DNA of 64,000 nucleotides, taken from assembly GCF_044227025.1 (NCBI RefSeq), contig NZ_JBGAFX010000002.1:248001-312000 (forward strand). Reading direction: 5' to 3'. The position numbers and the translations under genes were made by a program. Positions 31,023 to 39,861 of the stretch are shown here, in pieces. The notes below the pieces were generated by a model. The model was not told the origin of the DNA, searched no databases, and worked only from the letters and a program-made list of their open reading frames with translations. This DNA comes from Dokdonella_A sp044227025 (lineage in GTDB: Bacteria; Pseudomonadota; Gammaproteobacteria; Xanthomonadales; Rhodanobacteraceae). The stretch's first letter is position 1; the number at the start of each line of letters is the position of its first letter.

Positions 31023-31054
31023 TTGACTCTGGACCATGGTCCAGGGTCTAGACT
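31023..31054 (+). promoter_or_regulatory. MerR-type metal-responsive promoter with palindromic operator
   Basis: TTGACT (31023-31028) and TAGACT (31049-31054) are separated by 20 bases, the stretched spacing typical of MerR-family promoters. The spacer holds a perfect 16-base palindrome CTGGACCATGGTCCAG (31029-31044), as expected for the dimer that twists the DNA to realign the two boxes. It lies 29 bases upstream of the merR-type gene it should control together with the copper ATPase. Confidence 0.85.
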
Positions 31055-31082
31055 GACGGCCTTCGCTGCCTGGAGCGCGGAC

Positions 31083-31493
31083 ATGCAGAACTTCACCATC
31101 GGGCAGGTGGCGCGCCGCGCGGGCGTCGGCATCGATACCGTGCGCTACTACGAACGCAACCGGCTTCTGCCGCAAGCGCAACGTCGCCTGTCCGGTTACC
31201 GCGAGTACGGCGATGACGACGTGGCGCGCCTGCGCTTCATCCGGCGTGCGAAGGATCTCGGCTTCACGCTGGCGGAAATCCGCGAGTTGCTTGCACTCTC
31301 CACCGACCGGAAGCGCGGCGTACGCGGGGTCAAGGCGCGCGCGGAAATCCGGTTGGCGGAAGTCGACCAGCGCATTCGCGAGCTGCAACGGGTACGGCGC
31401 GGCCTGAAGCATCTCGTTGCAGCATGTCCGGGACATGGCTCGCTGGATCGGTGTCCGATTCTCGCGGCCCTCGGCGAGGAGACCACGACATGA
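31083..31493 (+). CDS. MerR family heavy-metal-responsive regulator
   Basis: 136 residues. Winged helix at the N-terminus (FTIGQVARRAGVGIDTVRYYERNRLLPQAQRRLSGYREYGDDDVARLRFIRRAKDLGF in family order), then the dimerisation helix. The C-terminal metal loop is CPGHGSLDRC, two cysteines eight residues apart as in the CueR/HMR group (CueR has seven between). The first ligand Cys of zinc or mercury sensors is absent, pointing to a monovalent ion such as Cu(I) or Ag(I). GGAG at 31072-31075 precedes the ATG. It overlaps the copper ATPase gene by ATGA, and a MerR promoter lies just upstream. Confidence 0.88.
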   Translation: MQNFTIGQVARRAGVGIDTVRYYERNRLLPQAQRRLSGYREYGDDDVARLRFIRRAKDLGFTLAEIRELLALSTDRKRGVRGVKARAEIRLAEVDQRIRELQRVRRGLKHLVAACPGHGSLDRCPILAALGEETTT

Positions 31494-33871
31494 ATCACCA
31501 CGACCATCACGATTCATCATCGCCGGTTCCCGCCGCCGCCAAAACCGGCAGTTGTTGCGCCAGGCACGATGAGGCGCAGGTCGCCGACAGCGTCAGGGAC
31601 CCCGTGTGCGGCATGAGCGTGGATCCGCATACCGCGCAGCATCGCGCCGAATACCGGGGGCGCACCTGGTACTTCTGCTCGGCGCATTGTCGCGAGGAGT
31701 TCCTGGCGGAACCCACGCGTCATCTTTCCGATCCGGCGGCCGCGGCGCCGGTGCCGCAAGGCACGCTGTACACCTGCCCGATGCACCCGGAGGTCCAGCA
31801 GGTCGGCCCGGGCACTTGCCCCAAGTGCGGCATGGCCCTGGAACCGATGATGCCCAGCGCCGAACAAGACGACAGCGAGCTGCTGGCTGTCCGCCGCCGC
31901 TTCGGGATTTCGGCGGCACTGGCATTGCCCCTGCTGGTCATCGCGATGGGGCCGCACCTGTTCGGAATCCACGTCAGCGAGACCACGTCACGCACGTTGC
32001 GCTGGGCCGAGCTTCTGCTTTCGGCACCGCTCGTCCTGTGGGCGGGACTCGACTACTACCGTCGTGGCTGGCTTGGCGTGGTGCACCGCTCGCCGAACAT
32101 GTACACGCTGATCGGGCTCGGCGTGCTGGTGGCGTTCGCCTACAGCGTGGTGGCGACGTTCGCGCCGTCGCTGTTTCCCGAGCCGATGAAGCAGGACCAC
32201 GGCATGGTGGGTGTGTATTTCGAAGCGGCGGGCGTCATCATAGCCCTCGTGCTGCTCGGCGAGTGGCTTGAACTGCGCGCGCGCGGCAAGACCTCGGCGG
32301 CAATCCGTCGTCTGCTCGACCTCGCCCCCAAGCAGGCGCGGCGCATCGAAGCGGATGGCAGCGAGCATGATGTGCCGCTGGAGACCGTCCGGATCGGCGA
32401 TCTGCTGCGCGTACGACCGGGCGAGAAGGTGCCGGTCGATGGCGAAGTCGTCGATGGTCGCAGCAGCGTCGACGAATCGATGCTCAGCGGCGAGCCGATT
32501 CCGGTGGAGAAGGTCGCCGGTGATCGCGTGACCGGCGGAACGATCAACGGCACGGGCTCGTTGCAGCTGCGTGCGGATCGTGTCGGTCGCGACACGGTGC
32601 TTGCTCGCATCGTCGAGCTTGTGGCGCGCGCGCAGCGCTCGAAGGCGCCGCTGCAGCGCCTGGCGGACCGTGTATCGGTGTATTTCGTGCCGGCCGTCGT
32701 GCTGATTTCGGTGCTCACCTTCTTCGGCTGGTGGCTGTTCGGACCGGAGCCGCGGCTGTCGTTTGCGATCGTCAATGCGGTTGCGGTGCTGATCATCGCG
32801 TGCCCGTGCGCGCTGGGCCTGGCCACCCCGATTTCGATCATGGTGGCGAGCGGTCGTGGCGCCGAATCGGGCGTGTTGTTCCGTGACGCAGCCGCGATCG
32901 AGCGGCTCGCGCGGGTCGATACGCTGGTCGTCGACAAGACGGGCACGCTCACGGAAGGAAAGCCGAAGCTGACCGACGTCGTCGGAACGCCGGGGTTTGA
33001 CGAATCGCGTGTGCTGCAGCTCGCCGCCAGCCTCGAAGCGGCCAGCGAACATCCGCTCGCACACGCGGTGATCGAAGGCGCAAAGGCGCGCTCGATCGTT
33101 GCGCGCCCGGTGCGGGCTTTCGCGGCCATCACGGGGCAGGGCGTGCGTGGCGAGATCGACGGCGAGCAGGTCGCCCTGGGCAACGAGGCGCTGATGCATG
33201 CAGCGAACGCCGATACGGCAGCGCTTGCCGCACATGCCGAGGCGCTGCGCGCCGACGCGAAGACGATCATGTTCCTCGCGCTGCAGGAGCGCCTGGCGGG
33301 TTTCATCGCGATGCAGGATCCGCTCAAGGCCGGCGCGAGGGACACGCTTGCGTCCCTGCGCGCCCAAGGCCTGCGGGTCGTCATGCTCACCGGCGACAGC
33401 GAGGCGACCGCGCGCGCCGTGACACGCGCAATCGGTCTGGACGAAGTCCACGCGGTACAGACGCCCGAGACCAAGGCGGCATGGATCGTGGACGCGCAGC
33501 GGGCAGGCGGACACGTCGCGATGGCCGGGGATGGCATCAACGATGCGCCGGCGCTGGCCGCCGCCGACGTCGGCATCGCGATGGGCAATGGCACCGACAT
33601 CGCGATGGAAAGCGCGCAGGTCACGCTCGTGAAAGGCGAGCTTGCCGGCATCCTGCGCGCGCGACGGCTGTCGCAGGCCAGCGTGCGCAACATCCACCAG
33701 AACCTCGGGTTCGCCTTCCTCTACAACAGCCTCGGCGTCCCGATCGCCGCGGGCTTGCTGTATCCCGCGTTCGGTTGGCTGCTGAGCCCGGTCGTTGCGG
33801 CGGCCGCGATGAGCCTCAGTTCGGTCTCGGTCATCTCCAACGCGTTGCGCCTGCATCGAATCCGGCTGTAG
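31490..33871 (+). CDS. Copper-exporting P1B-type ATPase
   Basis: 793 residues. A His-rich start (MNHHDHHD) and a YHS domain (DPVCGMSVDP...YFCSAHCREEF, about 40-85) precede a heavy-metal-binding motif (YTCPMHPEVQQVGPGTCPKCGMAL, about 97-122 in family terms). Eight membrane helices follow. Catalytic features: TSGE-like SMLSGEP, the ion-binding C438-P-C440 in IACPCALGL, phosphorylated Asp482 in DKTGT, SEHPLA, and MAGDGINDAPAL. It lacks the GMTCxxC domain of classical CopA and belongs to the CopB/SilP-like branch with a YHS front. It pumps Cu(I)/Ag(I) out of the cytoplasm, and the MerR gene directly upstream agrees with that. Confidence 0.93.
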   Translation: MNHHDHHDSSSPVPAAAKTGSCCARHDEAQVADSVRDPVCGMSVDPHTAQHRAEYRGRTWYFCSAHCREEFLAEPTRHLSDPAAAAPVPQGTLYTCPMHPEVQQVGPGTCPKCGMALEPMMPSAEQDDSELLAVRRRFGISAALALPLLVIAMGPHLFGIHVSETTSRTLRWAELLLSAPLVLWAGLDYYRRGWLGVVHRSPNMYTLIGLGVLVAFAYSVVATFAPSLFPEPMKQDHGMVGVYFEAAGVIIALVLLGEWLELRARGKTSAAIRRLLDLAPKQARRIEADGSEHDVPLETVRIGDLLRVRPGEKVPVDGEVVDGRSSVDESMLSGEPIPVEKVAGDRVTGGTINGTGSLQLRADRVGRDTVLARIVELVARAQRSKAPLQRLADRVSVYFVPAVVLISVLTFFGWWLFGPEPRLSFAIVNAVAVLIIACPCALGLATPISIMVASGRGAESGVLFRDAAAIERLARVDTLVVDKTGTLTEGKPKLTDVVGTPGFDESRVLQLAASLEAASEHPLAHAVIEGAKARSIVARPVRAFAAITGQGVRGEIDGEQVALGNEALMHAANADTAALAAHAEALRADAKTIMFLALQERLAGFIAMQDPLKAGARDTLASLRAQGLRVVMLTGDSEATARAVTRAIGLDEVHAVQTPETKAAWIVDAQRAGGHVAMAGDGINDAPALAAADVGIAMGNGTDIAMESAQVTLVKGELAGILRARRLSQASVRNIHQNLGFAFLYNSLGVPIAAGLLYPAFGWLLSPVVAAAAMSLSSVSVISNALRLHRIRL

Positions 33872-33882
33872 GCAGGCCGCTT

Positions 33883-34692
33883 CTACTCGCCCTGGACGAG
33901 GCGGCGGTAGCGTGCCATGTGGCGAATCGCCTCGCGCGGCTGGTCGAGCGCTTCGCACAAGAGGGCGAGGTTGTAGTGCGCGTCGGCGAGCTGCGGGTCC
34001 TCGGCCAGCGCGGCTTCATAGGCCTGCATCGCCTCGCGTTTCTGATCGCGATCATCGAGCAGCACCCCGAGGTTGTAGAACAGCAGGGCATCGTGCCCGC
34101 CGGAGCGGATCGCGTCGGCGTAGGTTTGCGCGGCTTCGTCGAGGCGGCCGAGTTCGTGCAGGAGACGGCCCTTGTTCACGCGGGCGTCGATGCGCGCGGG
34201 ATCAACGGCGATTGCGGCATCGTAGGCGCGCAGCGCCGCGGCGCTGTCTTGGTGCTCCAGCACGCTGCCTTCGAGTGCGGTGCCGGTTTCCGGTGTCGGC
34301 GCCGGTTGCGGTTCGATCACGCGCAATGCGCCCGCGGCGGGATCGCCCTCGAATGCGAGCAGGTATTGCCCCGTTTCTGCCTGCCAGCGGGTACCGCCTT
34401 CGCGCACGATGACCTGGTCGGCGAGTGCGCCGATGCTGAGGCCGGACAGAGGCATCTGGTCGGGCAGGCGCGCGCGCAGGTCCCGCAGCGCGCGCAGGAT
34501 GCGCCGTTGCGGGATGTGCGCGGCCGCGAGTGCCTGCGCAGTGCGCAGCACGATGAGGTCCTGGAACGAGAACTGCCACGCGTTGCGCACACCGCGCGTC
34601 GGTGTCACGAAGCCGGCGCCGACCAGCGCACGGATCGTGCTGTAGGGCAGGCGGAGCAGTCTTTCGACGTCACGGACGCCGTACGAATGCAT
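33883..34692 (-). CDS. MerR-type helix-turn-helix protein with TPR domain
   Basis: 269 residues. N-terminal MerR-like winged helix (YGVRDVERLLRLPYSTIRALVGAGFVTPTRG, then FSFQDLIVLRTAQALAAAHIPQRRILRAL). After a Pro-rich linker come about three TPRs (AAALRAYDAAIAVDPARIDARVNKGRLLHELGRLDEAAQTYADAI..., ending RRLVQGE). It starts six bases after the ku stop codon and is transcribed in the same direction. In other bacteria this gene type is regularly found beside ku and ligD, so a regulatory or structural role in end joining is a fair inference but unproven. No metal-binding cysteines. Confidence 0.8.
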   Translation of the reverse strand: MHSYGVRDVERLLRLPYSTIRALVGAGFVTPTRGVRNAWQFSFQDLIVLRTAQALAAAHIPQRRILRALRDLRARLPDQMPLSGLSIGALADQVIVREGGTRWQAETGQYLLAFEGDPAAGALRVIEPQPAPTPETGTALEGSVLEHQDSAAALRAYDAAIAVDPARIDARVNKGRLLHELGRLDEAAQTYADAIRSGGHDALLFYNLGVLLDDRDQKREAMQAYEAALAEDPQLADAHYNLALLCEALDQPREAIRHMARYRRLVQGE

Positions 34693-34698
34693 CGCTGC

Positions 34699-35604
34699 CT
34701 ACTTCGCCTTGCGCGTCGCCTTGCGCCGGGCCGGTTCGGCGGCCGGTTCCACGGGCGCCGCGCGTTTTGCCGGTTTTCGCGCAGGCTTCTCGTCCGCCCT
34801 GGTCGCCGTACCACCGCCCTTCGGTGCGCCCTTCTTTTCGAGGCTCGCGCGCAACGCTTCCATGAGGTCGATGATCTGCGCGCCGCCGTGCTCGGGTTCT
34901 TCGGCGAGGGTGATCTGATGGCCGTCGACCTTCTTCTGGATCGCCGCCTCGATGCGCTCGCTGACCTCATCCTTGTACTCGCGCGGGTCCCAGGTGCTGG
35001 AACTCTGCTGGTCGATGAGCTGCTGAGCGAGTTTGAGTTCGGCATCCTTGACGTCGGTCGTGGCGATGTCGATGTCGTTGATCGAACGGACCTCGCTGGC
35101 ATACAGCAACTGCTGCATGACGAGGCCGTCCTCGATCGGGCGGATCATTACGATGTACTGCTTGCCGCGCGTCGCCCAGCGGCCGATCGCGCAGCGCTTG
35201 GATGTGCGCAGCGCCTTCGCGAACAACGCGTAGGGTTTGGTGCCGCCCTTGTCGGGCGCGAGGTAATAGGCCTTGTCGAAGTAGACCGGGTCGACTGCGG
35301 AGATCGGGACGAACTCGGAGATGTCGGCCGCATGGGTGCCGGCTTCCTCGAGCGCCTTGAGTTCGTCCGGAGTGAATTCGACGTACTGGTCCTTGGCGAA
35401 CTCGTAGCCCTTGACCGTGTCCTCGCGCGCAACCGGCACGCCTTCGAGCGCGCAGATCATCTGCTGCTTCAGGCGAGAGCCGCAGCCCTTGTGCAGCATG
35501 TTGAACGAAATCTTCTGGCTCGATTCGGTCGCGGTGTACAGCTTCACCGGGATCGACACGAGGCCGAAGGAAATGCTCAGTGACGCGATGGAACGGGCAG
35601 CCAT
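34699..35604 (-). CDS. ku: Ku protein of non-homologous end joining
   Basis: 301 residues. The Ku core covers about 1-255: MAARSIASLSISFGLVSIPVKLYTATE, ISFNMLHKGCGSRLKQQMIC, VKGYEFAKDQYVEFT, FDKAYYLAPDKGGTKPYALF and KQYIVMIRPIEDGLVMQQLLYASEVR in family order. A Lys/Ala/Pro-rich tail (about 262-301) is common in bacterial Ku and may bind DNA. It forms a ring on double-strand ends and recruits LigD, which is encoded 55 bases upstream in the same direction. Presence of the pair marks a bacterium able to repair breaks without a template, useful in stationary phase or desiccation. Confidence 0.97.
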   Translation of the reverse strand: MAARSIASLSISFGLVSIPVKLYTATESSQKISFNMLHKGCGSRLKQQMICALEGVPVAREDTVKGYEFAKDQYVEFTPDELKALEEAGTHAADISEFVPISAVDPVYFDKAYYLAPDKGGTKPYALFAKALRTSKRCAIGRWATRGKQYIVMIRPIEDGLVMQQLLYASEVRSINDIDIATTDVKDAELKLAQQLIDQQSSSTWDPREYKDEVSERIEAAIQKKVDGHQITLAEEPEHGGAQIIDLMEALRASLEKKGAPKGGGTATRADEKPARKPAKRAAPVEPAAEPARRKATRKAK

Positions 35605-35659
35605 GATGGTCTCCGGATTCTCCGCGTGTACGCCGCTTGTCCCATCGGGGAAAACAGCG

Positions 35660-38419
35660 TCAAACCTTGGTCGATCCCAGCGCGCGCTCCAGATCCTGCT
35701 TGCGTTCGAGCACGTTGCGCCAGCGATCTCCCTTTTGAATCAACGTCTTTACCACACTTGTTAGGGTGAAGTCGAGGGGATGGGCGCGTTGCAGCTCGTC
35801 CCAGCCGAGTGGCATGGACATCGGCGCACCGGCTACGCCCCGCGGCGAATAGGCGACATTGAGGGTCTTGCCGCGCACGTTCATGTTGTGGTCCATGAAG
35901 ATCCTGCCGGTGCGCTTCTGCACGCTCCATTCCATCGTGATGTCCTTCGGACGCCGCCGCATGAGGTGACGGCTGACCAGTTCGGACACCTCGCGCGCGG
36001 CATCGAAGTCGAGCGTGCGCCGGATCGGCACGAACACGTGCAAGCCGGTCTTGCCGGAGGTCTTCACGATCGGCTCGAGCTTCATTTCCCCGAGCAGTTC
36101 GCGCAGCGCGAACGCGACCTCCTTGCCCTTCTCGAACGCGATCGTGTTGAGCTCGGGCTCGGCGCCCTTCGCTTCCTTGCCCGAGTAGATGTACGGGTCG
36201 ATGTCGAACACGACATAATCGGGGTAGTTCAGCACCGACGCTTCGAGCGCTTCCAGCGAGCTCGAATAGTCGGTCGACTTCGACAGCGAATCGGCGCCGA
36301 CCATCGCTCGCGAATGCCAGACGTGGAATTCGAGCGTGCCGGACTGGGCGAGCCAGAGCAGGGTGGCGAGATCGTTGCAGAGGAGATAGTCGTGCCGTTC
36401 GTCGCGATGTTCGGAGAACACCGTGACGGAGCGCGTGAACGCCGGGCGCGCCTGCTCCCAGTGTTTCTGGAAGAACCGCTGCCCGCCGATGCCGTCCGGC
36501 ATGCGGATCATCGTCAGCGGCCGGTCGGCAAGGTGCGGCAGCATCAGCGGCGACACCTGCGCGAGGTAGCGCAGCAGGTCGCGTTTGGTCAGCGCGCGTT
36601 GCTTGAGCGCGTCGTCCGCGGGCCAGTAGACACGGTCGAGGTGGGTCAGGCGGATGCGTTCGCTGCCGATCGCGAGTTCGAAACCGTTGCGGGTGCTTTC
36701 GAGCTGTTCGAGCACATCCGCGACATTCGCTGCATTGGCGCCAGCCGGGTTCGCGTCCTCGCCACGAACGCGAGGCCTGGAGTATGCGGTCGGACCGGCG
36801 GAAGCCCGCTTGCGCGGCGATGCGGCGTGGGAGGGTTCGGTGCGATGCACGGTCTTCGGGTCGACGTCGTCTCTCAACCTGAGGAAGACCGGCGCGCGCA
36901 GATGGCCATCCTCGGTCCAGCTCTGGAACTCCAATTCCGCGACCGATTCTGGTTGGACCCAAGTGACCGGGCCGTTAACGACCGGTTTCTCGCTGAACGG
37001 ACAGGTACGGCGATGCAGTGGAGCGAGGCGCGCCTGCACCTGAGCGAGCGAACGCTCGTCGAAACCCGAACCGACGTGCGAGGCGTAGCGCAGCCTGCCG
37101 TGTTCCCAGTAACCAACGAGCAGTGCGCCAAGCGTCGCGCGCGCGCCCTTGCCAGTCGTATAGCCGCCGATTACGAGATCCGTCGAGTGCGTCGGCTTGA
37201 CCTTGAGCCACGAGGATGAGCGCTGGCCGGCGAGGTAGCGGCTGTCCTTGCGTTTGCCCATTGCGCCCTCGAATCCGCTCGCGAGCGCGGCCTGCATGAG
37301 TGCTTCACCATCGTCGATCGCGTGCACGAGTTGCACGTGCGCGCTGGGCAACAGGCATTGCGCGAGGTAACGGCGGCGGTCGCGGTACGGCATCTCGCGC
37401 ACATCGATGCCGGCGAACCAGAGCAGGTCGAAGCAGAACAGAACCACCGGCGTGTTGCGGTCGGCACCCGCGAGTTGGCGCGCCGTTTTCAGTTGCACGC
37501 GGTTCTGCAGGGCATTGAATGACGGCTTGCCGTCCGTGCCGAATGCGACGATCTCGCCGTCGAGCAGCACGCCGTCGGGGCCTTGCTGCGCCAGCTCGGC
37601 GGCGAGCGCGGGAAACGCGCCGGTTAGATCGATGCCGCGACGCGAACGCAGCCGCACACCGTTCGCGTCGATTGCCACGAGCACGCGGTAACCATCAAGC
37701 TTGGGTTCCCACGACCAGTCGGCGTCGCGGAATGGCGCATCCGCCGCATCGGCAAGCATCGGCGACGCCTTCGCCGGCATGCGCGTGGCCGGTCCCGCCG
37801 GCACCAGCCGCGAAGCCGGCATGCGTTGCACCGGCATGACCTTGAGGTCCTCAACTTCGACGCCGGAAAGCACGGACCGCGACTGCACGTCGAGGTCGCG
37901 CGGACCGGCGTAGCGATCCTTGTGCTTGATCAGCAACCAGGTCTTCGCGTCCTTCGTGCGCACGAGCGCGAACGATCCCTTCAGCTTCTCGCCACGCAAC
38001 TGGATGCTCAGCTTCCCGGAAACGAGTCCTTCGCGCACGCGGCGCTGTGCGTCGGCGCGGTCGTGGAACGACGTGCCGCCTTCGTCCGGGCTGTACACGC
38101 CGCAATCCCACACGATCACTTCGCCGGCGCCGTACTGGCCCGGCGGGATCACGCCCTCGAACGAGCCGTAGTCGTACGGGTGGTCCTCGACGAACACCGC
38201 GAGGCGCTTGTCGTTCGGGTCGAGCGACGGTCCCTTCGGCACCGCCCACGACAGCAGCACGCCATCGCATTCGAGACGGAAGTCGTAGTGCAACTGGCGC
38301 GCCGAATGCTGCTGCACGACGAACAGCAACGGGCCCGTACCCGACTCCGCCACGCTGGGTGCCGGTTCGGGGGTGGCTTCGAAGCGACGCTTCGCGGAAT
38401 ATTCGCCGAGTTTCGCCAT
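35660..38419 (-). CDS. ligD: DNA ligase D, phosphoesterase - ligase - polymerase
   Basis: 919 residues from the ATG at 38419. Order: 3'-phosphoesterase domain (about 25-165; QQHSARQLHYDFRLE, DHPYDYG), ATP-dependent ligase domain (about 215-525; adenylated Lys240 in EPKLDGYR, DGEIVAFG, EGAMGKR, SSWLKVKP) and primase-polymerase domain (about 600-905; VFDIDP, KTSGKTGLHVFVPI, RRPKDITMEWS). This PE-LIG-POL order is that of Pseudomonas LigD. Frames extending to 38875 have no matching sequence. It works with Ku from the adjacent gene. It is divergent from the DUF72 gene with only 24 bases between starts. Confidence 0.96.
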   Translation of the reverse strand: MAKLGEYSAKRRFEATPEPAPSVAESGTGPLLFVVQQHSARQLHYDFRLECDGVLLSWAVPKGPSLDPNDKRLAVFVEDHPYDYGSFEGVIPPGQYGAGEVIVWDCGVYSPDEGGTSFHDRADAQRRVREGLVSGKLSIQLRGEKLKGSFALVRTKDAKTWLLIKHKDRYAGPRDLDVQSRSVLSGVEVEDLKVMPVQRMPASRLVPAGPATRMPAKASPMLADAADAPFRDADWSWEPKLDGYRVLVAIDANGVRLRSRRGIDLTGAFPALAAELAQQGPDGVLLDGEIVAFGTDGKPSFNALQNRVQLKTARQLAGADRNTPVVLFCFDLLWFAGIDVREMPYRDRRRYLAQCLLPSAHVQLVHAIDDGEALMQAALASGFEGAMGKRKDSRYLAGQRSSSWLKVKPTHSTDLVIGGYTTGKGARATLGALLVGYWEHGRLRYASHVGSGFDERSLAQVQARLAPLHRRTCPFSEKPVVNGPVTWVQPESVAELEFQSWTEDGHLRAPVFLRLRDDVDPKTVHRTEPSHAASPRKRASAGPTAYSRPRVRGEDANPAGANAANVADVLEQLESTRNGFELAIGSERIRLTHLDRVYWPADDALKQRALTKRDLLRYLAQVSPLMLPHLADRPLTMIRMPDGIGGQRFFQKHWEQARPAFTRSVTVFSEHRDERHDYLLCNDLATLLWLAQSGTLEFHVWHSRAMVGADSLSKSTDYSSSLEALEASVLNYPDYVVFDIDPYIYSGKEAKGAEPELNTIAFEKGKEVAFALRELLGEMKLEPIVKTSGKTGLHVFVPIRRTLDFDAAREVSELVSRHLMRRRPKDITMEWSVQKRTGRIFMDHNMNVRGKTLNVAYSPRGVAGAPMSMPLGWDELQRAHPLDFTLTSVVKTLIQKGDRWRNVLERKQDLERALGSTKV

Positions 38420-38443
38420 TGGTGGTCTTCGACGGGGCCGGGC

Positions 38444-39148
38444 ATGAGTGCGCGACTGTGGGCGGGTGCGAGCGGCTATTCCTTCAAGGAGTGGAAGGGT
38501 TCCTTCTACCCGGAGAAGATGAAACCGGACGCGATGCTGGCCTGGTACGCCGAACGGTTGCCCACGGTCGAGATCAACAATACCTTCTACCAGATGCCGA
38601 AGGCAGCGGTGCTGGAAAACTGGGCGGCCGCGACGCCAGCGGACTTCCGCTTCGCGATCAAGGCGTCGCGGCGCATCAGCCACGACGCTCGCCTCAAGGC
38701 CGACGCAGCAGCGGATTCGATCGCGCACCTGTATCGCATGCTCGAATCGCTGGGTGCCAAGCGCGGCCCGGTGCTGTTCCAGTTGCCGCCGTTCCTCAAG
38801 AAGGACGTGGCGCGCCTCAGGGAATTCCTCGCGGTGCTGCCGCCGGATCATCTTGCCGCGTTCGAATTCCGCCACGAAAGCTGGTTCGACGATGCGGTGT
38901 ACGGCGCACTGGGGGATGCCGGAGCCGCGCTGTGCCTGTCCGAGCGCGAGGACAATGCGCCGCCGCCGCTGGTCGAAACCGCGTCATGGGGCTACGTGCG
39001 GCTTCGCCTGGAGGAATATTCGGACACCGAACTCGCGCAATGGGCGCAACGCCTGCGCGCAACGTCGTGGAAGGATGCGTACGCGTACTTCATGCACGAG
39101 CCTGCCGCGCCCGATTATGCTGCGACCCTGCTGCGTACACCGGGGTAG
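38444..39148 (+). CDS. DUF72 (UPF0759/YecE-like) family protein
   Basis: 234 residues with the family blocks LWAGASGYSFKEWKGSFYP, LPTVEINNTFYQMP, FAIKASRRISH, GPVLFQLPPFLKKDVARLREFL, AFEFRHESWFDD, ALCLSE and YAYFMHEP. The fold is a TIM barrel resembling phosphate-binding enzymes, but no activity is established. DUF72 genes often lie beside ku and ligD, as here, so a repair link is suspected from context only. The ATG at 38444 lies 24 bases from the divergent ligD start, leaving the two promoters to overlap the coding starts. Confidence 0.9.
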   Translation: MSARLWAGASGYSFKEWKGSFYPEKMKPDAMLAWYAERLPTVEINNTFYQMPKAAVLENWAAATPADFRFAIKASRRISHDARLKADAAADSIAHLYRMLESLGAKRGPVLFQLPPFLKKDVARLREFLAVLPPDHLAAFEFRHESWFDDAVYGALGDAGAALCLSEREDNAPPPLVETASWGYVRLRLEEYSDTELAQWAQRLRATSWKDAYAYFMHEPAAPDYAATLLRTPG

Positions 39149-39153
39149 GTGGC

Positions 39154-39861
39154 ATGGATACAACCGAACGGATTACGATCACGATCGACGGCAATGATCG
39201 TGTTTCCGGTTTGCAGCGTGTGCCGGATGTTGCCCACGCCTGTTGCGTACTCGCCCACGGCGCCGGTGCTGGCATGTCGCATCCGTTCATGGCGGCCGTC
39301 TCGGATGGACTGGCGAAACGCGGCATTGCCACGCTGCGCTTCCAGTTTCCATACATGGAACGCGGTTCGAAGCGCCCCGACACGCCCATGATCGCGGACG
39401 CGACCATCCGCGCGGCGGTCGCCGAGGCCGCACGACGATGGCCGCGCCTGCCGCTCTTCGCCGGCGGCAAGTCGTTCGGCGGGCGCATGACCTCGCAGGC
39501 GCAGGCGCTCGATCCGCTGCCTGGCGTATGCGGGCTCGTGTTTTTCGGCTTCCCGTTGCATCCGGCCGGCAAGCCGTCGGATTCGCGCGCGGCGCACCTG
39601 TCCCGGGTGCGCGTGCCGATGTTGTTCGTGCAGGGCACGCGCGACAAACTTGCGGCCCCCGAACTGTTGCTGCCGGTGATCGACCGCCTTGGCCCGCGTG
39701 CGAGCTTGCACAAGCTCGATGGCGCTGATCATTCTTTCCACGTGCTGGCGCGCGGTGTCCGAACGAATGCCGAGGTGCTCTGCGAAGCGCTCGATGCCTG
39801 CGTCGCATGGTTCGACCGCTGCATCGAATCCACTCAGGTGTCAGTTGCCGGGTCGGTGTAG
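39154..39861 (+). CDS. Alpha/beta hydrolase, KANL3/Tex30-like family
   Basis: 235 residues. It has CVLAHGAGAGMSHPFM near the oxyanion hole, RFQFPYMERG, the nucleophile Ser107 in GGKSFGGRM, FFGFPLHPAGKP, an Asp in FVQGTRDKLAAPE and the His in LDGADHSFHV. No signal peptide. This family (dienelactone-hydrolase-like) is widespread but its substrate is unknown. It begins five bases after the DUF72 stop and is likely co-transcribed. Its last 28 bases overlap the 3' end of the convergent FG-GAP gene. Confidence 0.85.
   Translation: MDTTERITITIDGNDRVSGLQRVPDVAHACCVLAHGAGAGMSHPFMAAVSDGLAKRGIATLRFQFPYMERGSKRPDTPMIADATIRAAVAEAARRWPRLPLFAGGKSFGGRMTSQAQALDPLPGVCGLVFFGFPLHPAGKPSDSRAAHLSRVRVPMLFVQGTRDKLAAPELLLPVIDRLGPRASLHKLDGADHSFHVLARGVRTNAEVLCEALDACVAWFDRCIESTQVSVAGSV

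Noticed and set aside
32268..35583. Large plus-strand frame covering the ends of the copper ATPase and the ku region
   Set aside because: It is Arg-rich antisense or out-of-frame reading of clearly identified genes (P-type ATPase, MerR-TPR, Ku).
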